Shown here: positions 7,756 through 16,382 of the stretch, one piece after another
How positions within the stretch are numbered: the stretch's first letter is position 1
How the letters are laid out: every line of letters begins with the position of its first letter
Assembly (NCBI RefSeq): GCF_016863195.1
Contig: NZ_BOOK01000008.1
Coordinates: forward strand, 1 to 64,000
DNA from: Paraplanobispora takensis
GTDB taxonomy: Bacteria > Actinomycetota > Actinomycetes > Streptosporangiales > Streptosporangiaceae
Length of the DNA stretch: 64,000 nucleotides
Direction: 5' to 3'
Translations under genes and position numbers: made by a program
The notes under the pieces: model-generated
The model's database searches: none
Told to the model about the DNA's origin: nothing
The model's input: only the letters and a program-made list of their open reading frames with translations

Positions 7756-9267
7756 TCAGGCGGGGACCGGCTGCCCGGCCGGGCGGGAGGCGGGCGCGAG
7801 CCGGGTCTCACCGGGGGAGCCCTGCGCGTCGGCCAGCTGCACCAGCTCGTCCATCGCCTCCTGGATGTGCCCCATCAGCCGCCAGGCGTCCTCCACCCGC
7901 TCCGGGCAGGTGACGAGGCCGAAGTCGAGCGAGCCGTCGTAGGAGAAGCAGGTGATGTTGACCCCGCCGCTCACGTCGGTGAGCACCGACATCGGGTAGT
8001 AGGCCGTCATCCGGGCCCCGCACAGGTACAGCGGGAACTGCGGCCCCGGCACGTTGGAGACGATCAGGTTGACCGGGGGCGCCGCCATCGAGGCCAGCCG
8101 GAAGACCACGGGTGTGGCCAGCGCCGTCACCGTCGCCGGCACCATCGAGGACAGCTCGTCCGGCCAGTTCGTCGGGGAGCGGGCGAAGCGGCGCTTGGCG
8201 GCGCGCATCGCCGCGCCCACGGCCAGCAGGCGCTCGCGGGGGCAGTCGAGGTCGGTGGGCATCGGGGCGAGCATGGCCGACAGCTGGTTGCCCACCGTCT
8301 CCCGGGCGCTGGCCGTGCGGACCGCCACCGGGACCGCGGCGATCAGCGGCCGGTCCGGCAGCGCGTCGTGCTCGCGCAGCCAGGAGCGCAGGGCCGAGGC
8401 GCACAGGGCCATGACCACGTCGTTGACGCTGATCTCGAAGGCCCTGGCCACCCGCTTGACGTCGGCCAGCGGGACCGAGCCGTAGGAGAAGCGCCGCTCG
8501 GCGGTGATCGGGCCGTTGAACGGGGTGCGCGGGGCCGACAGCGAGGGCGGTTCGGGCAGGTTCCCGGCGCGCCCGAAGAGCCTGCGGGTCGCGGCGGCCA
8601 CCAGTTTGGCGCCGGGCAGGGTGGCGGCGACCGGGATCACGTCGAGGTCGGCCGCGGCCCGGCCCAGGGAGCGCAGCACGCGCACCGGGTGGGTCGCCGA
8701 GCGGGCGAGCGCCCCGGCGAGCATCGTGATCGTCCCGGGGGCGGAGGTCGGCGCGCGCTCGGCGGGCGGATCGACCGCGCGGATCTCGGGGGTGAGGTCC
8801 AGCAGCGCGGCCAGGGTCTCCGCGCCGGAGATCCCGTCGACGGCGCAGTGGTGGACCTTGGCGTACAGGGCGATCCTGCCGCCGGTGAGGCCGTGGATCA
8901 GGTGCATCTCCCACAGCGGGCGGCCGCGGTCCAGGCGCCGCTCGTGGAGCCGGGCGACCGCGTCGGCGAGCTGGGACTCGTCGCCCGGCATCGGCAGGGT
9001 GGTCTCGTGCACATGGCCGGCGACGTCGAAGGACTCGTCCTCGGTCCAGTACGGGCGGTCGAGGCCGAAGGGCACGTCGGCCAGGCGCAGGCTCAGCGCC
9101 GGGATCAGGTGCAGCCGGTCGCGCAGCAGCGCGACCAGCGCCTGCCTCGTGACCGTGCCCGTCGGGGAGCCGGCCGGGTCCAGGACCGCGACGCCGGCGA
9201 CGTGGGCGGAGGTGGTGGCCGATTCCGTGTGCAGGAACTGCGCGTCGAGCGAGGTCAGCTGGCGCAT
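7756..9267 (-). CDS. Wax ester synthase/diacylglycerol acyltransferase (WS/DGAT), 503 aa
   Basis: This is an acyl-CoA-dependent O-acyltransferase of the bacterial WS/DGAT family, which makes triacylglycerols or wax esters at the membrane. The active-site motif HHxxxDG is present as VHHCAVDGISG at about residue 132. The start MRQLTSLDAQFLHTES is the standard family N-terminus, so ATG 9267 is chosen over upstream in-frame codons; GGAGG lies 9 bases before it. The second conserved block is NDVVMALCASALRSWL, and the C-terminal signature NVPGPQFPLYLCG is intact. The gene stands alone. Confidence 0.92.
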   Translation of the reverse strand: MRQLTSLDAQFLHTESATTSAHVAGVAVLDPAGSPTGTVTRQALVALLRDRLHLIPALSLRLADVPFGLDRPYWTEDESFDVAGHVHETTLPMPGDESQLADAVARLHERRLDRGRPLWEMHLIHGLTGGRIALYAKVHHCAVDGISGAETLAALLDLTPEIRAVDPPAERAPTSAPGTITMLAGALARSATHPVRVLRSLGRAAADLDVIPVAATLPGAKLVAAATRRLFGRAGNLPEPPSLSAPRTPFNGPITAERRFSYGSVPLADVKRVARAFEISVNDVVMALCASALRSWLREHDALPDRPLIAAVPVAVRTASARETVGNQLSAMLAPMPTDLDCPRERLLAVGAAMRAAKRRFARSPTNWPDELSSMVPATVTALATPVVFRLASMAAPPVNLIVSNVPGPQFPLYLCGARMTAYYPMSVLTDVSGGVNITCFSYDGSLDFGLVTCPERVEDAWRLMGHIQEAMDELVQLADAQGSPGETRLAPASRPAGQPVPA

Positions 9268-9500
9268 CGTCTCGGACCTCCGGGGTGAATAAGGCGGCAA
9301 CGGATGACGGCAATCATCGCGCCGGTTCGTTTCCCCTACGTTTCACCGGTGCGACCGCAGGAGTATTTCAGATGAAATCAGCGGATCGGAACGCCGATTG
9401 TGGTAACACGTCTTGCCTGATCAACGGACATGCGCGCCGTACAGCGAAAACATTATCGGCGATCCGGGAAGGTGATATTCGTGTGTGGCAGACCTGTCAG

Positions 9501-10721
9501 TCATGCGTTTATCACCGTCACGGGATGGTGCGCGACCGCACCGAAGAGATAACCCAGTTCGTTGTACGGTGTGCGTTCGTCCTGGACCGTTCCGGCCGCG
9601 TCGGCGGCCCGGGCCAGCAGGGTGTGCGGACCGGTCGCCCGCGGGTTCCAGGTGATGTGCCAGCGTCTCCATGCCGCGGCGACGTCCGCCCCGTGCAGCA
9701 GGGCCCGCTGCCAGGTGAGGCCGCCGTCGAGGCTCACCTCGACCCCCGTGATCCGGCCCCCGCCCGACCAGGACCGGCCGTGCAGCACGTGCGGGCGACC
9801 GGCGGCCAGCGCGGCCCCCCAGGGGAGCTCGAAGGCGCTGCGGAGGTCCCGGACGGTCAGCGGTTCGCTGCCCCGCGCAGGGTGGTCGCCGCCGAACATC
9901 CGGTAGAACTCGGTGCTCCACGGGGAGGTCAGCGGCGAGGCGGAGACCTCGATGTCGCCCACCCACTTGATCGAGGCCAGGCCGATCCACGACGGGACGA
10001 TCAGCCGGACCGGGTATCCGTGGTCGGGCGGGAGCGGGTGGCCGTTCATCTCGTAGGCGAGGATCACGTCGTCGAGCGCCTTGGCGATCGGGATCGCCCG
10101 CCGTACCCGCCCGTGGTCGACGCCCTCGGCGACGTAGGCGGGGTCGAGCCCGGTGGCCATCACGTCGACGGCGCCGGGCCGGAGTCCGGCCCGCTCCAGC
10201 ACCGCGGCCAGCGGCACCCCGCGCCAGCGGGCCACCCCGATGCCGCCCAGCCGCCACGGAGTGCCGCAGACCTCCTGGCGCTGCTGGGTGGTGAAGAGGC
10301 TGCGGCCGTTGCCCGCGCACTCGATGGCCACATCACGCGTCACCGCCGGCATCGAGAGCAGTTCGCGGTAGTCGAAGGCACGCGGGGCCCGCAGCCCGGA
10401 GCCGTGCAGGAGCAGCCGCCAGGCCGTCACGTCGATGATCGGGGTGACGGTGTGGTTGCGCACGAAGAAGCGGTCGGCCGGCACGTGGTAGCCGATGCCG
10501 CGCATGGCCTCCCAGCGCATCTCGGCGTTGGTGTCGTGCACGACGAACAGCTCCGGCGGCAGCGGCTTGACGATCCCGTGGACGGGCGCCCTCCCTCCGG
10601 AGGCCGTCCCGTCCGGCGGGGACGTCCGGGCCGGATCGGCGGGCACGCCCGTGGCGGCCGCCCGGTCCGGGGTCGCCGTGCCTGCCCGGGTGGTCCGGCG
10701 GATCAGGTCGTCGTAGGCCAT
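9501..10721 (-). CDS. Sulfite oxidase-like molybdopterin oxidoreductase, 406 aa
   Basis: The protein has the eukaryotic-type sulfite oxidase layout: a Moco-binding domain (about residues 60-270) and a C-terminal Mo-cofactor dimerisation domain (about 290-400). The cofactor Cys lies in IECAGNGRSLF, preceded by RFFVRNHTVTP, and the pterin pocket has GYPVRLIVPSWIGLASIKWV. There is no Tat or Sec signal, so it is probably cytoplasmic. The first 45 residues are low-complexity and Ala/Pro-rich. GGAGGTG precedes the start. The substrate (sulfite or another oxo-acceptor) is not determined by sequence. No cytochrome partner lies nearby. Confidence 0.85.
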   Translation of the reverse strand: MAYDDLIRRTTRAGTATPDRAAATGVPADPARTSPPDGTASGGRAPVHGIVKPLPPELFVVHDTNAEMRWEAMRGIGYHVPADRFFVRNHTVTPIIDVTAWRLLLHGSGLRAPRAFDYRELLSMPAVTRDVAIECAGNGRSLFTTQQRQEVCGTPWRLGGIGVARWRGVPLAAVLERAGLRPGAVDVMATGLDPAYVAEGVDHGRVRRAIPIAKALDDVILAYEMNGHPLPPDHGYPVRLIVPSWIGLASIKWVGDIEVSASPLTSPWSTEFYRMFGGDHPARGSEPLTVRDLRSAFELPWGAALAAGRPHVLHGRSWSGGGRITGVEVSLDGGLTWQRALLHGADVAAAWRRWHITWNPRATGPHTLLARAADAAGTVQDERTPYNELGYLFGAVAHHPVTVINA

Positions 10722-10799
10722 GTGGCACCTCCCCTTCCATTGTCATTCATTTCCTACCAGGAAACCATGTAATCCGGAGGAGGGGGAGGGAACCGCCTC

Positions 10800-12488
10800 C
10801 TAACCGCCGAGGAAGTCCAGCAGCCGGTCGAGCGGCCAGGCGTTGATCACGTCGTCCGCGGTCAGCCAGGCGCGCTGGGCGACGCCGACCCCGAAGCGCC
10901 GGTTCTCCAGGTGGGGGACCGCGTGGGCGTCGCTGTCGATGGAGAACTTCACGCCGTGGTGGCGCGCCAGCCGTACGAGGTCGGCGGGCAGGTCGGAGCG
11001 GTCGGGGAAGGAGTCGATCTCCATCGCGGTGCCGGTGCGGGCGGCGGCGCGGAAGACCTCCTCCCAGTCGGCGTCCACCGGGGGGCGCCGGCCGATCAGC
11101 CGGGTCGTGGGGTGGCCGATGACGTGGACGTGCGGGTTCTCGCACGCGGTGACGAAGCGCCGGGTCATCTCCTCGCGGGACTGGGTGAAGTGCGAGTGCA
11201 CGCTGGCCACGCAGACGTCGAAGCCCGCCAGGATCTCGGCGGGCCAGTCGACCGAGCCGTCGGGCCCGATGTTGAGCTCGGCTCCGTGCAGGATCCGCAT
11301 GTCCGGATATCTACCCTGCAGCTCGCGGATCCGCTCGCGCTGCTCCAGCATTTTCTCCAGCGTCATCCGGTGCATGGCCAGATCGGGGGCGTGGTCGGTC
11401 ACCGCGTAGTAGGAGTGGCCGAGCGCGCGGGCGGCGGCGACCATCTCCTCCAGCGAGGCGATGCCGTCGGTCAGGTCGGTGTGGGTGTGCAGGTCGCCCT
11501 TGAGGTCCTGCAGGGTGACCAGCTCGGGCAGCGCGCCCTTCAGCGCGGCGGGGATCTCCCCGCCGTCCTCGCGCAGGGCCGGGGGGATCCACTCCATGCC
11601 GAGGGCCCGGTAGACGTCCTCCTCCGACTCGGCGGCGATCAGCCGGTCGCCGTCGAACAGGCCGTACTCGGAGAGCTTCCAGCCCTTCTTGACGACGATC
11701 TCGCGCAGGTGCACGTTGTGCGCCTGGGATCCGGTGAAGTACTGCAGGCCGGCGCCCCACGACTCGGCCGGGATCAGCCGCAGGTCCACCTGCAGGCCCT
11801 GCGGGGTGCGGATCGAGGTCTTCTTCTCGCCCGAGGCGATGACCTCCGCGACGTACGGCTGCGCCTTGAAGTCGTCCATCAGGCTCTCGGGGCCGACCGC
11901 GAGGATGTCGATGTCGCCGACGGTGTCCTTCATCCGGCGCAGGGACCCGGCGTAGGCGATGCGCTCGGCCCCGCCCTCCAGCGAGGCGATGATCCGCTCG
12001 GCCAGGTCCATCGCCACGCCGGTGTGCACCCGGGTGTCGGCCTGTTCGAGCTGCTCGACGCCGCGCAGCAGGTTCTCCTCCGTCTTGGCCCCGAAGCCCT
12101 TGACCCCCTTGAGCCGGCCCTGCCTGATCGCCTCGGTGAGGGCCTCGGGGGAGTCGATGCCGAGCTCCTGATAGAGGAAGACCGCCTTCTTCGGGCCCAG
12201 GGAGGGCACCCGGGTCAGCCTCCGCACCCCCTCGGGGACCTTGCCGCGCAGGTCGTCGAGCTGCCGGAAACCGCCCCGATGGAGGTATTCCTCGACCTTC
12301 TTGGCGATCGCCTCGCCGACCCCCGGCACGCTGCGCACGGGCACGGCCGCGATGTCCTCGGGGAAACCCGCGATGGCCTTGGCCGCCTTCTGGTAGCTGC
12401 GCACCCGGAACGCGTCGCCGCCCGTCATCGCGAACAGCTCGGCGTATTCCTCCAGGGCCGCGGCCACATCGTCATTCGCTCTCGCCAT
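10800..12488 (-). CDS. polX: Family X DNA polymerase/3'-5' exonuclease PolX, 562 aa
   Basis: The protein joins a polymerase beta-like domain (residues 1-320) to a C-terminal PHP phosphoesterase domain (about 335-560), the standard bacterial PolX. Helix-hairpin-helix motifs are visible in VRSVPGVGEAIAKKVEEYL and KGVKGFGAKTEENLL. The nucleotidyltransferase site is GSLRRMKDTVGDIDILAVG with the third carboxylate in VDLRLI. The PHP domain carries metal ligands in GDLHTHTDLTDG, HGAELNIG, ASVHSHF, IGHPTT and SIDSDAHAV. The role is gap filling and end processing in base-excision repair. Length is typical for the family. Confidence 0.93.
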   Translation of the reverse strand: MARANDDVAAALEEYAELFAMTGGDAFRVRSYQKAAKAIAGFPEDIAAVPVRSVPGVGEAIAKKVEEYLHRGGFRQLDDLRGKVPEGVRRLTRVPSLGPKKAVFLYQELGIDSPEALTEAIRQGRLKGVKGFGAKTEENLLRGVEQLEQADTRVHTGVAMDLAERIIASLEGGAERIAYAGSLRRMKDTVGDIDILAVGPESLMDDFKAQPYVAEVIASGEKKTSIRTPQGLQVDLRLIPAESWGAGLQYFTGSQAHNVHLREIVVKKGWKLSEYGLFDGDRLIAAESEEDVYRALGMEWIPPALREDGGEIPAALKGALPELVTLQDLKGDLHTHTDLTDGIASLEEMVAAARALGHSYYAVTDHAPDLAMHRMTLEKMLEQRERIRELQGRYPDMRILHGAELNIGPDGSVDWPAEILAGFDVCVASVHSHFTQSREEMTRRFVTACENPHVHVIGHPTTRLIGRRPPVDADWEEVFRAAARTGTAMEIDSFPDRSDLPADLVRLARHHGVKFSIDSDAHAVPHLENRRFGVGVAQRAWLTADDVINAWPLDRLLDFLGG

Positions 12489-12532
12489 GGGCCCAGCCTA
12501 GAAGATCGCACCGACGTTTCCCCGGTTCCCCC

Positions 12533-12587
12533 TTGACTAAGCGGACTGTGGTCCGTATCTTCTCGAGAAGAAACGGACTACAGTCCG
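12533..12587 (+). promoter_or_regulatory. Promoter embedded in a 46-bp nested palindrome
   Basis: A strong promoter, ttgact (12533-12538), 17 bases, tatctt (12556-12561), precedes the azoreductase gene. Positions 12542-12587 form a near-perfect 46-bp palindrome with 42 of 46 bases symmetric. It is built from two smaller palindromes, cggactgtggtccg (12542-12555, filling the -35/-10 spacer) and cggactacagtccg (12574-12587), around a central tcttctcgagaaga (12558-12571). The two outer sites are 32 bases apart, about three helical turns. This fits repression by two dimers of a TetR/HxlR/MarR-type regulator; no such gene is adjacent. Confidence 0.8.
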
Positions 12588-12611
12588 ATTACTGTTCGGG
12601 AGGACGGACCC

Positions 12612-13223
12612 ATGAGACTGCTGCACATCTCCGCCTCGCCGCGGGGCCCCCAGTCGGCGTCGCTGGCGATCGCCGAGGAGTTCCTCGCCGCCTACCGGCG
12701 CACCCACCCCGGCGCCGAGATCGACCGCTTCGACCTGTGGGACGGCACGCTGCCCGCCTTCGGCCCCGAGGCCGCGGCCGCCAAGATGGCCCTGTTCGCC
12801 GGGCAGACCCCCCAGGGGGACGCCTGGGACGCGGCGGTCAGGACGTTCGAGCGCTTCGACTCCTACGACGCCTACCTGTTCAGCGTCCCGATGTGGAACT
12901 CGGGCGTGCCCTACGTCCTGAAGCAGTTCATCGACGTCGTCAGCCAGCCCGGCATGGTCTTCGGCTTCGATGCGGAGACCGGCTACATCCCGCTTCTGAA
13001 GGACAAGAAGGCCGCCGTCGTCTACACCAGCGCGGTCTGGGCCCCCGGCCTGCCGCCCGGCTTCGGCGCCGACTTCCAGGCGCCGTTCTTCGACGGCTGG
13101 CTTCGCTGGGCCGGGATCACCGACATCACCGACATCCGCTACCACCCGACGGTGACCGGCGACGCCGAGCTGGAGCGCAAGAAGGCCCTGGCCCGCGCCC
13201 GCGAGGTCGCCGCCGCGTTCTGA
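12612..13223 (+). CDS. FMN-dependent NADH-azoreductase family protein, 203 aa
   Basis: This is a flavodoxin-fold quinone/azo reductase. The FMN phosphate loop is SASPRGPQSASLAIA at residues 7-21, the isoalloxazine-contact motif is SVPMWNSGVPYVLKQFID, and a second flavin loop follows at VVYTSAVWAPG. Length matches AzoR. Such enzymes detoxify quinones and are commonly induced by electrophiles, which agrees with the operator-rich promoter directly upstream. The start follows a GGGAGGA ribosome site. Confidence 0.88.
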   Translation: MRLLHISASPRGPQSASLAIAEEFLAAYRRTHPGAEIDRFDLWDGTLPAFGPEAAAAKMALFAGQTPQGDAWDAAVRTFERFDSYDAYLFSVPMWNSGVPYVLKQFIDVVSQPGMVFGFDAETGYIPLLKDKKAAVVYTSAVWAPGLPPGFGADFQAPFFDGWLRWAGITDITDIRYHPTVTGDAELERKKALARAREVAAAF

Positions 13224-13239
13224 GCCGCCCCGGCGGGCC

Positions 13240-13464
13240 GGGGGCCCGGTGTGGACGATCATGACCGCTCCGTCGGTGAACCGGTGCCGGCCCCCGGCCG
13301 GCCCGCCGGGGGAAGATCCTGTGCAGCCGTCCGGGCGGGTTCTCGACCGCGTGCCGCCCCAGGCACCGGTCGCCGTCGACGCGCACCAGGGGGATCCCGG
13401 CCGCCGCGAGATGGAGGGAGAGCTCGTTCATCTCGCGGTCGGCGGCGCGGGTCATGACCACCAT
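13240..13464 (-). pseudogene. Truncated gene, possibly the N-terminus of an ATP-grasp-like peptide maturase
   Basis: A minus-strand frame from ATG 13464 starts MVVMTRAADREMNELSLHLA and continues AAGIPLVRVDGDRC. This resembles the N-terminal alpha/beta unit of MvdC/MvdD-like ATP-grasp enzymes, with an edge strand, a helix, then a strand ending in an acidic loop. After about 40 residues the resemblance fades, and the azoreductase gene on the other strand ends at 13223, so no ATP-grasp core is present. It is either a remnant or a small unknown protein. The family call is a weak inference. Confidence 0.25.
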
Positions 13465-13698
13465 GCAGGGGATGGCGCCGTCCCGCGAAAAGGGCGGCCG
13501 ATGGGGATTCCCGTGACGGATTTCCGCGCCCGGTCCCGTACTGGATTTCCGTACGGTGATTCTGCGCGGTGACTTCCTGCCGGAGGGCCGGACGGCGGAA
13601 CGAGGGCGTGCCGTCAGGTGACGCGCACTCACCCTCAGGCCACCGTCACCTCATCGGCCGCCGTGGCAGTCTTCGCGATAATAGACCTGGTCACCGGC

Positions 13699-13815
13699 TT
13701 ACGCGCTCGCGAGCGCCTCGAAGGTCGCCCCCTCGATCTCCGACCACTCCTGCAACGACGCGGCCTCCCCGGCCGACATGGCGATCAGGGTCTGAGCCCG
13801 CTCCTGAATCGTCAT
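13699..13815 (-). CDS. Small peptide, 38 aa
   Basis: ATG 13815 begins a 38-codon frame with AAGGGG 9 bases upstream. The product starts MTIQERAQTLIAMSAGEAAS and continues LQEWSEIEGATFEALASA: an acidic amphipathic helix, as in ribosomal-peptide leader sequences. The stop TAA is followed in the next frame by KPVTRSIIAKTATAADEVTV to TGA at 13635, so a single-base change would give a 59-residue peptide with a Thr/Ser-bearing tail. It lies upstream of and in the same direction as the truncated gene at 13464. A precursor-peptide role is speculation. Confidence 0.4.
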   Translation of the reverse strand: MTIQERAQTLIAMSAGEAASLQEWSEIEGATFEALASA

Positions 13816-13985
13816 GTGATCCACCCCCTTCGATGACGACACACCGGAACGGAACCAGAGGGGAATGCACTCCGGCCACGTAAAATTTCACACTTTTCCT
13901 GATTTTCCGGATTTATGGAAAACGCCGGAGCGATTCTCCGCAGCCGGCTGGACCCTGACACGGTGGCAGGGCGTAGAAAGGGATC

Positions 13986-14951
13986 ATGGACACCGCGACG
14001 CTCACCGACCGCCTGACCCGGACCCTCGAACAGGGCCGGGCGCCCGACCTGCACGCCGTCGTCGCCGCCCGCCACGGCCGGGTGATCCTCGAACACTACG
14101 GCGAGGGCGAGGACTTCAGACTGAACGAGCCCCTCGGCCGCGTGCGCTTCACGCCCGACACCCTCCACGACCTCCGCTCGGTCACCAAGAGCGTCGTCGG
14201 CCTGCTGTACGGCATCGCCCTGGCCGAGGGCCGGGTCCCCGAACCGCGCGAGCCGCTGCTGCGCGGTTTCCCGGAGTATCCCGACCTCGCCGAGGACCCC
14301 CGGCGCGCCCGGCTGACGGTCGAGCACGCGCTCACCATGACGCTCGGCCTGGAGTGGAACGAGGACGTCCCCTACACGAGCCCGGCCAACAGCGAGATCG
14401 CGATGGAGCTGGCGCCCGACCGCTTCCGCTACATCCTGCAGCGGCCGGTCGTGGAGGAGCCCGGCCTGCGGAGGTCCTACTGCGGCGGCGCCTCGGCGCT
14501 GGTGGGACGGATCATCGAGAAGGGCACGGGGCTGGCGCTGCAGGACTACGCCCGCGACCGGCTGTTCGCCCCGCTGGGGATCGAGCGCTTCGAATGGTCC
14601 ACCGGCGCGGACGGGGTGGCCATGGCGGCCTCCGGGCTGCGGCTGACCCCGCGCGACATGCTCGCGATCGGCCGGCTCGTGCTCGACGGGGGCGGCGGCG
14701 TCGTGCCCGCCTCCTGGCTGGAGACGGCGCTGCGCCCGCACGTGCGGATCGACGACGACTCCCATTACGGGTACCACTGGTACGTGGGCGACACCTGGGC
14801 GGCCGGGTTCGGCAACGGCGGCCAGCGCATCTACCTCGCGCCCGCGCTGGATCTCGTGGTCGCCGTCACCGCGGGGCAGTACGACCGGCCCGACCAGCCG
14901 GCCGCCTCGGTCGTGCTCGACGAGGTGATCCTGGCGGGGCTCCAGTCCTGA
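13986..14951 (+). CDS. Serine hydrolase of the beta-lactamase/class C family, 321 aa
   Basis: This is a penicillin-binding-protein-fold hydrolase of the beta-lactamase family, cytoplasmic because no signal peptide is present. The nucleophile motif SxxK is SVTK in DLRSVTKSVVGLLYG. The second element (YxN position) is YCGG in RRSYCGGASALVG, and the third (KTG position) is represented by GFGNGGQRIYL. Such proteins are esterases, amidases or D-peptidases rather than true lactamases. AAGGGATC precedes the ATG. The substrate is unknown. Confidence 0.82.
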   Translation: MDTATLTDRLTRTLEQGRAPDLHAVVAARHGRVILEHYGEGEDFRLNEPLGRVRFTPDTLHDLRSVTKSVVGLLYGIALAEGRVPEPREPLLRGFPEYPDLAEDPRRARLTVEHALTMTLGLEWNEDVPYTSPANSEIAMELAPDRFRYILQRPVVEEPGLRRSYCGGASALVGRIIEKGTGLALQDYARDRLFAPLGIERFEWSTGADGVAMAASGLRLTPRDMLAIGRLVLDGGGGVVPASWLETALRPHVRIDDDSHYGYHWYVGDTWAAGFGNGGQRIYLAPALDLVVAVTAGQYDRPDQPAASVVLDEVILAGLQS

Positions 14952-14988
14952 CGCGCGACGCCGTACCGGGATGTTGGAGAATGCCGGG

Positions 14989-15240
14989 GTGAAACTCACA
15001 GACCTCCGCAATCTGGGCGCCAAGAGCGAGGACTGGCTGGGGCGGGTGGGCGTCCACGACGCCGGCGGGCTCGCCGAACTGGGTGCGGTGGAGGTCTACC
15101 GGCGGCTGCAGGACGCCGCCGTCCCGGGACTGTCGCTGAACGCCCTGTGGGCGATGGAGGGCGCGCTCACCGACATCGACTGGCGTCTCATCCCCGCCGA
15201 GCGCAAGGAGGAGCTGCTCGCCGAGCTGGCCGAGGGGTGA
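14989..15240 (+). CDS. TfoX C-terminal domain protein, 83 aa
   Basis: The protein is only the TfoX/Sxy C-terminal domain, a helix-hairpin-helix-like unit: LRNLGAKSEDWLGRVGVHD, then LGAVEVYRRLQDA and SLNALWAMEGALTDIDW. GTG 14989 is preferred because GGAG lies 9 bases upstream and the domain begins there; ATG 14971 is in frame but has no ribosome site. In gamma-proteobacteria full-length TfoX controls competence; stand-alone C-domains in actinomycetes have no known role. It follows the serine hydrolase by 37 bases, so co-transcription is likely. Confidence 0.75.
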   Translation: MKLTDLRNLGAKSEDWLGRVGVHDAGGLAELGAVEVYRRLQDAAVPGLSLNALWAMEGALTDIDWRLIPAERKEELLAELAEG

Positions 15241-15318
15241 GCCGGGCGGGGGAGCCGGGCGGGGGAGCGGGCGGAGGAGCGCGGCGCCTTCCGGCCGCAG
15301 GTGTGCCATGATCGGTGC

Positions 15319-16161
15319 ATGTCCGGGAGCGGAGCGGGTGGGGAAGACGGGCTCGCGCAGAACCGCGCGCTCTGGGACGAGCGGGCCCGCCTCCACGGCT
15401 CCACCGCCGCCGACCGGTTCTACGACGTCGAGTCGTTCCTGGCCGGCCGCCAGACGCTCTACGCGCTCGAACGCGAGCTGGCGGGCGACGTGACCGGCAA
15501 GGACCTGCTCCACCTGCAGTGCCACTTCGGCATGGACACGCTGAGCTGGGCCCGCCTGGGCGCCCACGTCACCGGCGTCGACTTCTCCCCGGTGGCGATC
15601 GAGCGGGCGCGCCTGCTGGCCGGACGGGCCGGGCTCACCGCGGCCTTCGTCGAGGCCGACACCCAGCGCCTGCCCTCCGGCCTGGCCGGCCGCTTCGACC
15701 TGGTGGTCGCCACCTACGGCGTCCTGTGCTGGATCGCCGACATCGCGGCGTGGGCGCGGAGCGCGGCGATGGCGCTGCGGCCCGGGGGCAGCCTGGTGCT
15801 GGTGGACCTGCACCCGGCCTACCAGTCGGTGGCCTCGCTCGACCCGCTGGTCGTCGACTGGCCGTACGGCGGCGGCGAGCCGCAGCGCGAGACGGTCAGC
15901 GGAACCTACGCCGACCCCGATCTGGCGACGCCGGAGCAGGAGACGGTCCAGTACCCCCACTCGCTCGGCGAGATCGTCACCGCGGTCGCGCGCGCCGGCC
16001 TGACGGTCAAGCACCTGGGCGAGCACATCGCCGCCGACTTCGACCCCCGCGGCATCCTCCCCCCGGACGAGGACGGCCTGTACCGCCTCCCCTTCGGCGA
16101 CTCCCATCTCCCCGTCCTGTACTCCCTGCGCGCGACCTCCCCCGGCGTACGCCTGTCCTGA
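15319..16161 (+). CDS. Class I SAM-dependent methyltransferase, 280 aa
   Basis: The Rossmann methyltransferase motifs are present in order: motif I LLHLQCHFGMDTLSWA (about residues 62-77), acidic motif II VTGVDFSPVAIERA, motif III around VEADTQRLP, and post-motif LRPGGSLVLVDLHP. ATG 15319 is chosen over ATG 15301 because the extra six residues lack a ribosome site. The C-terminal third, with YPHSLGEIVTAVARAGL, resembles small-molecule methyltransferases. The acceptor is unknown. Confidence 0.82.
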   Translation: MSGSGAGGEDGLAQNRALWDERARLHGSTAADRFYDVESFLAGRQTLYALERELAGDVTGKDLLHLQCHFGMDTLSWARLGAHVTGVDFSPVAIERARLLAGRAGLTAAFVEADTQRLPSGLAGRFDLVVATYGVLCWIADIAAWARSAAMALRPGGSLVLVDLHPAYQSVASLDPLVVDWPYGGGEPQRETVSGTYADPDLATPEQETVQYPHSLGEIVTAVARAGLTVKHLGEHIAADFDPRGILPPDEDGLYRLPFGDSHLPVLYSLRATSPGVRLS

Positions 16162-16200
16162 CACCCGCCACCCGGCGCGACCGGCGCCCTGCGCGTCGCG

Positions 16201-16341
16201 TCAACCCGCGGGGGCCGGCTCGACATGGTGGCGGTCGTAGATCGAGGGCGGATCGTCCGGGTCGCCCGCCTGCCGTACCTCCGCCACGTGCGCCGGATGC
16301 TCCTCCAGCCACCGCCGCAGCCCCCGCAGTGCCCGCCCCTC
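16201..16341 (-). pseudogene. C-terminal scrap of an unidentified gene
   Basis: A minus-strand frame has coding-like sequence, LRRWLEEHPAHVAEVRQAG and DPDDPPSIYDRHHVEPAP, ending at TGA 16201. The frame is closed by a stop at 16342-16344 and has no start codon, so only the last 45 or so codons of some gene remain. The upstream part was replaced by the hairpin region next to the lectin gene. Confidence 0.4.
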
Positions 16342-16374
16342 TCACGACTGAATTCCCCATCCGTGAGAGGGGCG
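16334..16374. terminator. 13-bp stem-loop after the ricin-lectin gene
   Basis: cgcccctctcacg (16334-16346) and its exact complement cgtgagaggggcg (16362-16374) flank a 15-base loop, 9 bases past the lectin stop codon on the minus strand. Confidence 0.6.
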
Positions 16375-16382
16375 CCCGGATG

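Noticed and set aside
13249-13572. Plus-strand frame of 107 codons opposite the truncated minus-strand gene
   Set aside because: Composition is antisense-like (Gly/Arg/Pro-rich), no ribosome site, and the minus strand has the better coding texture.
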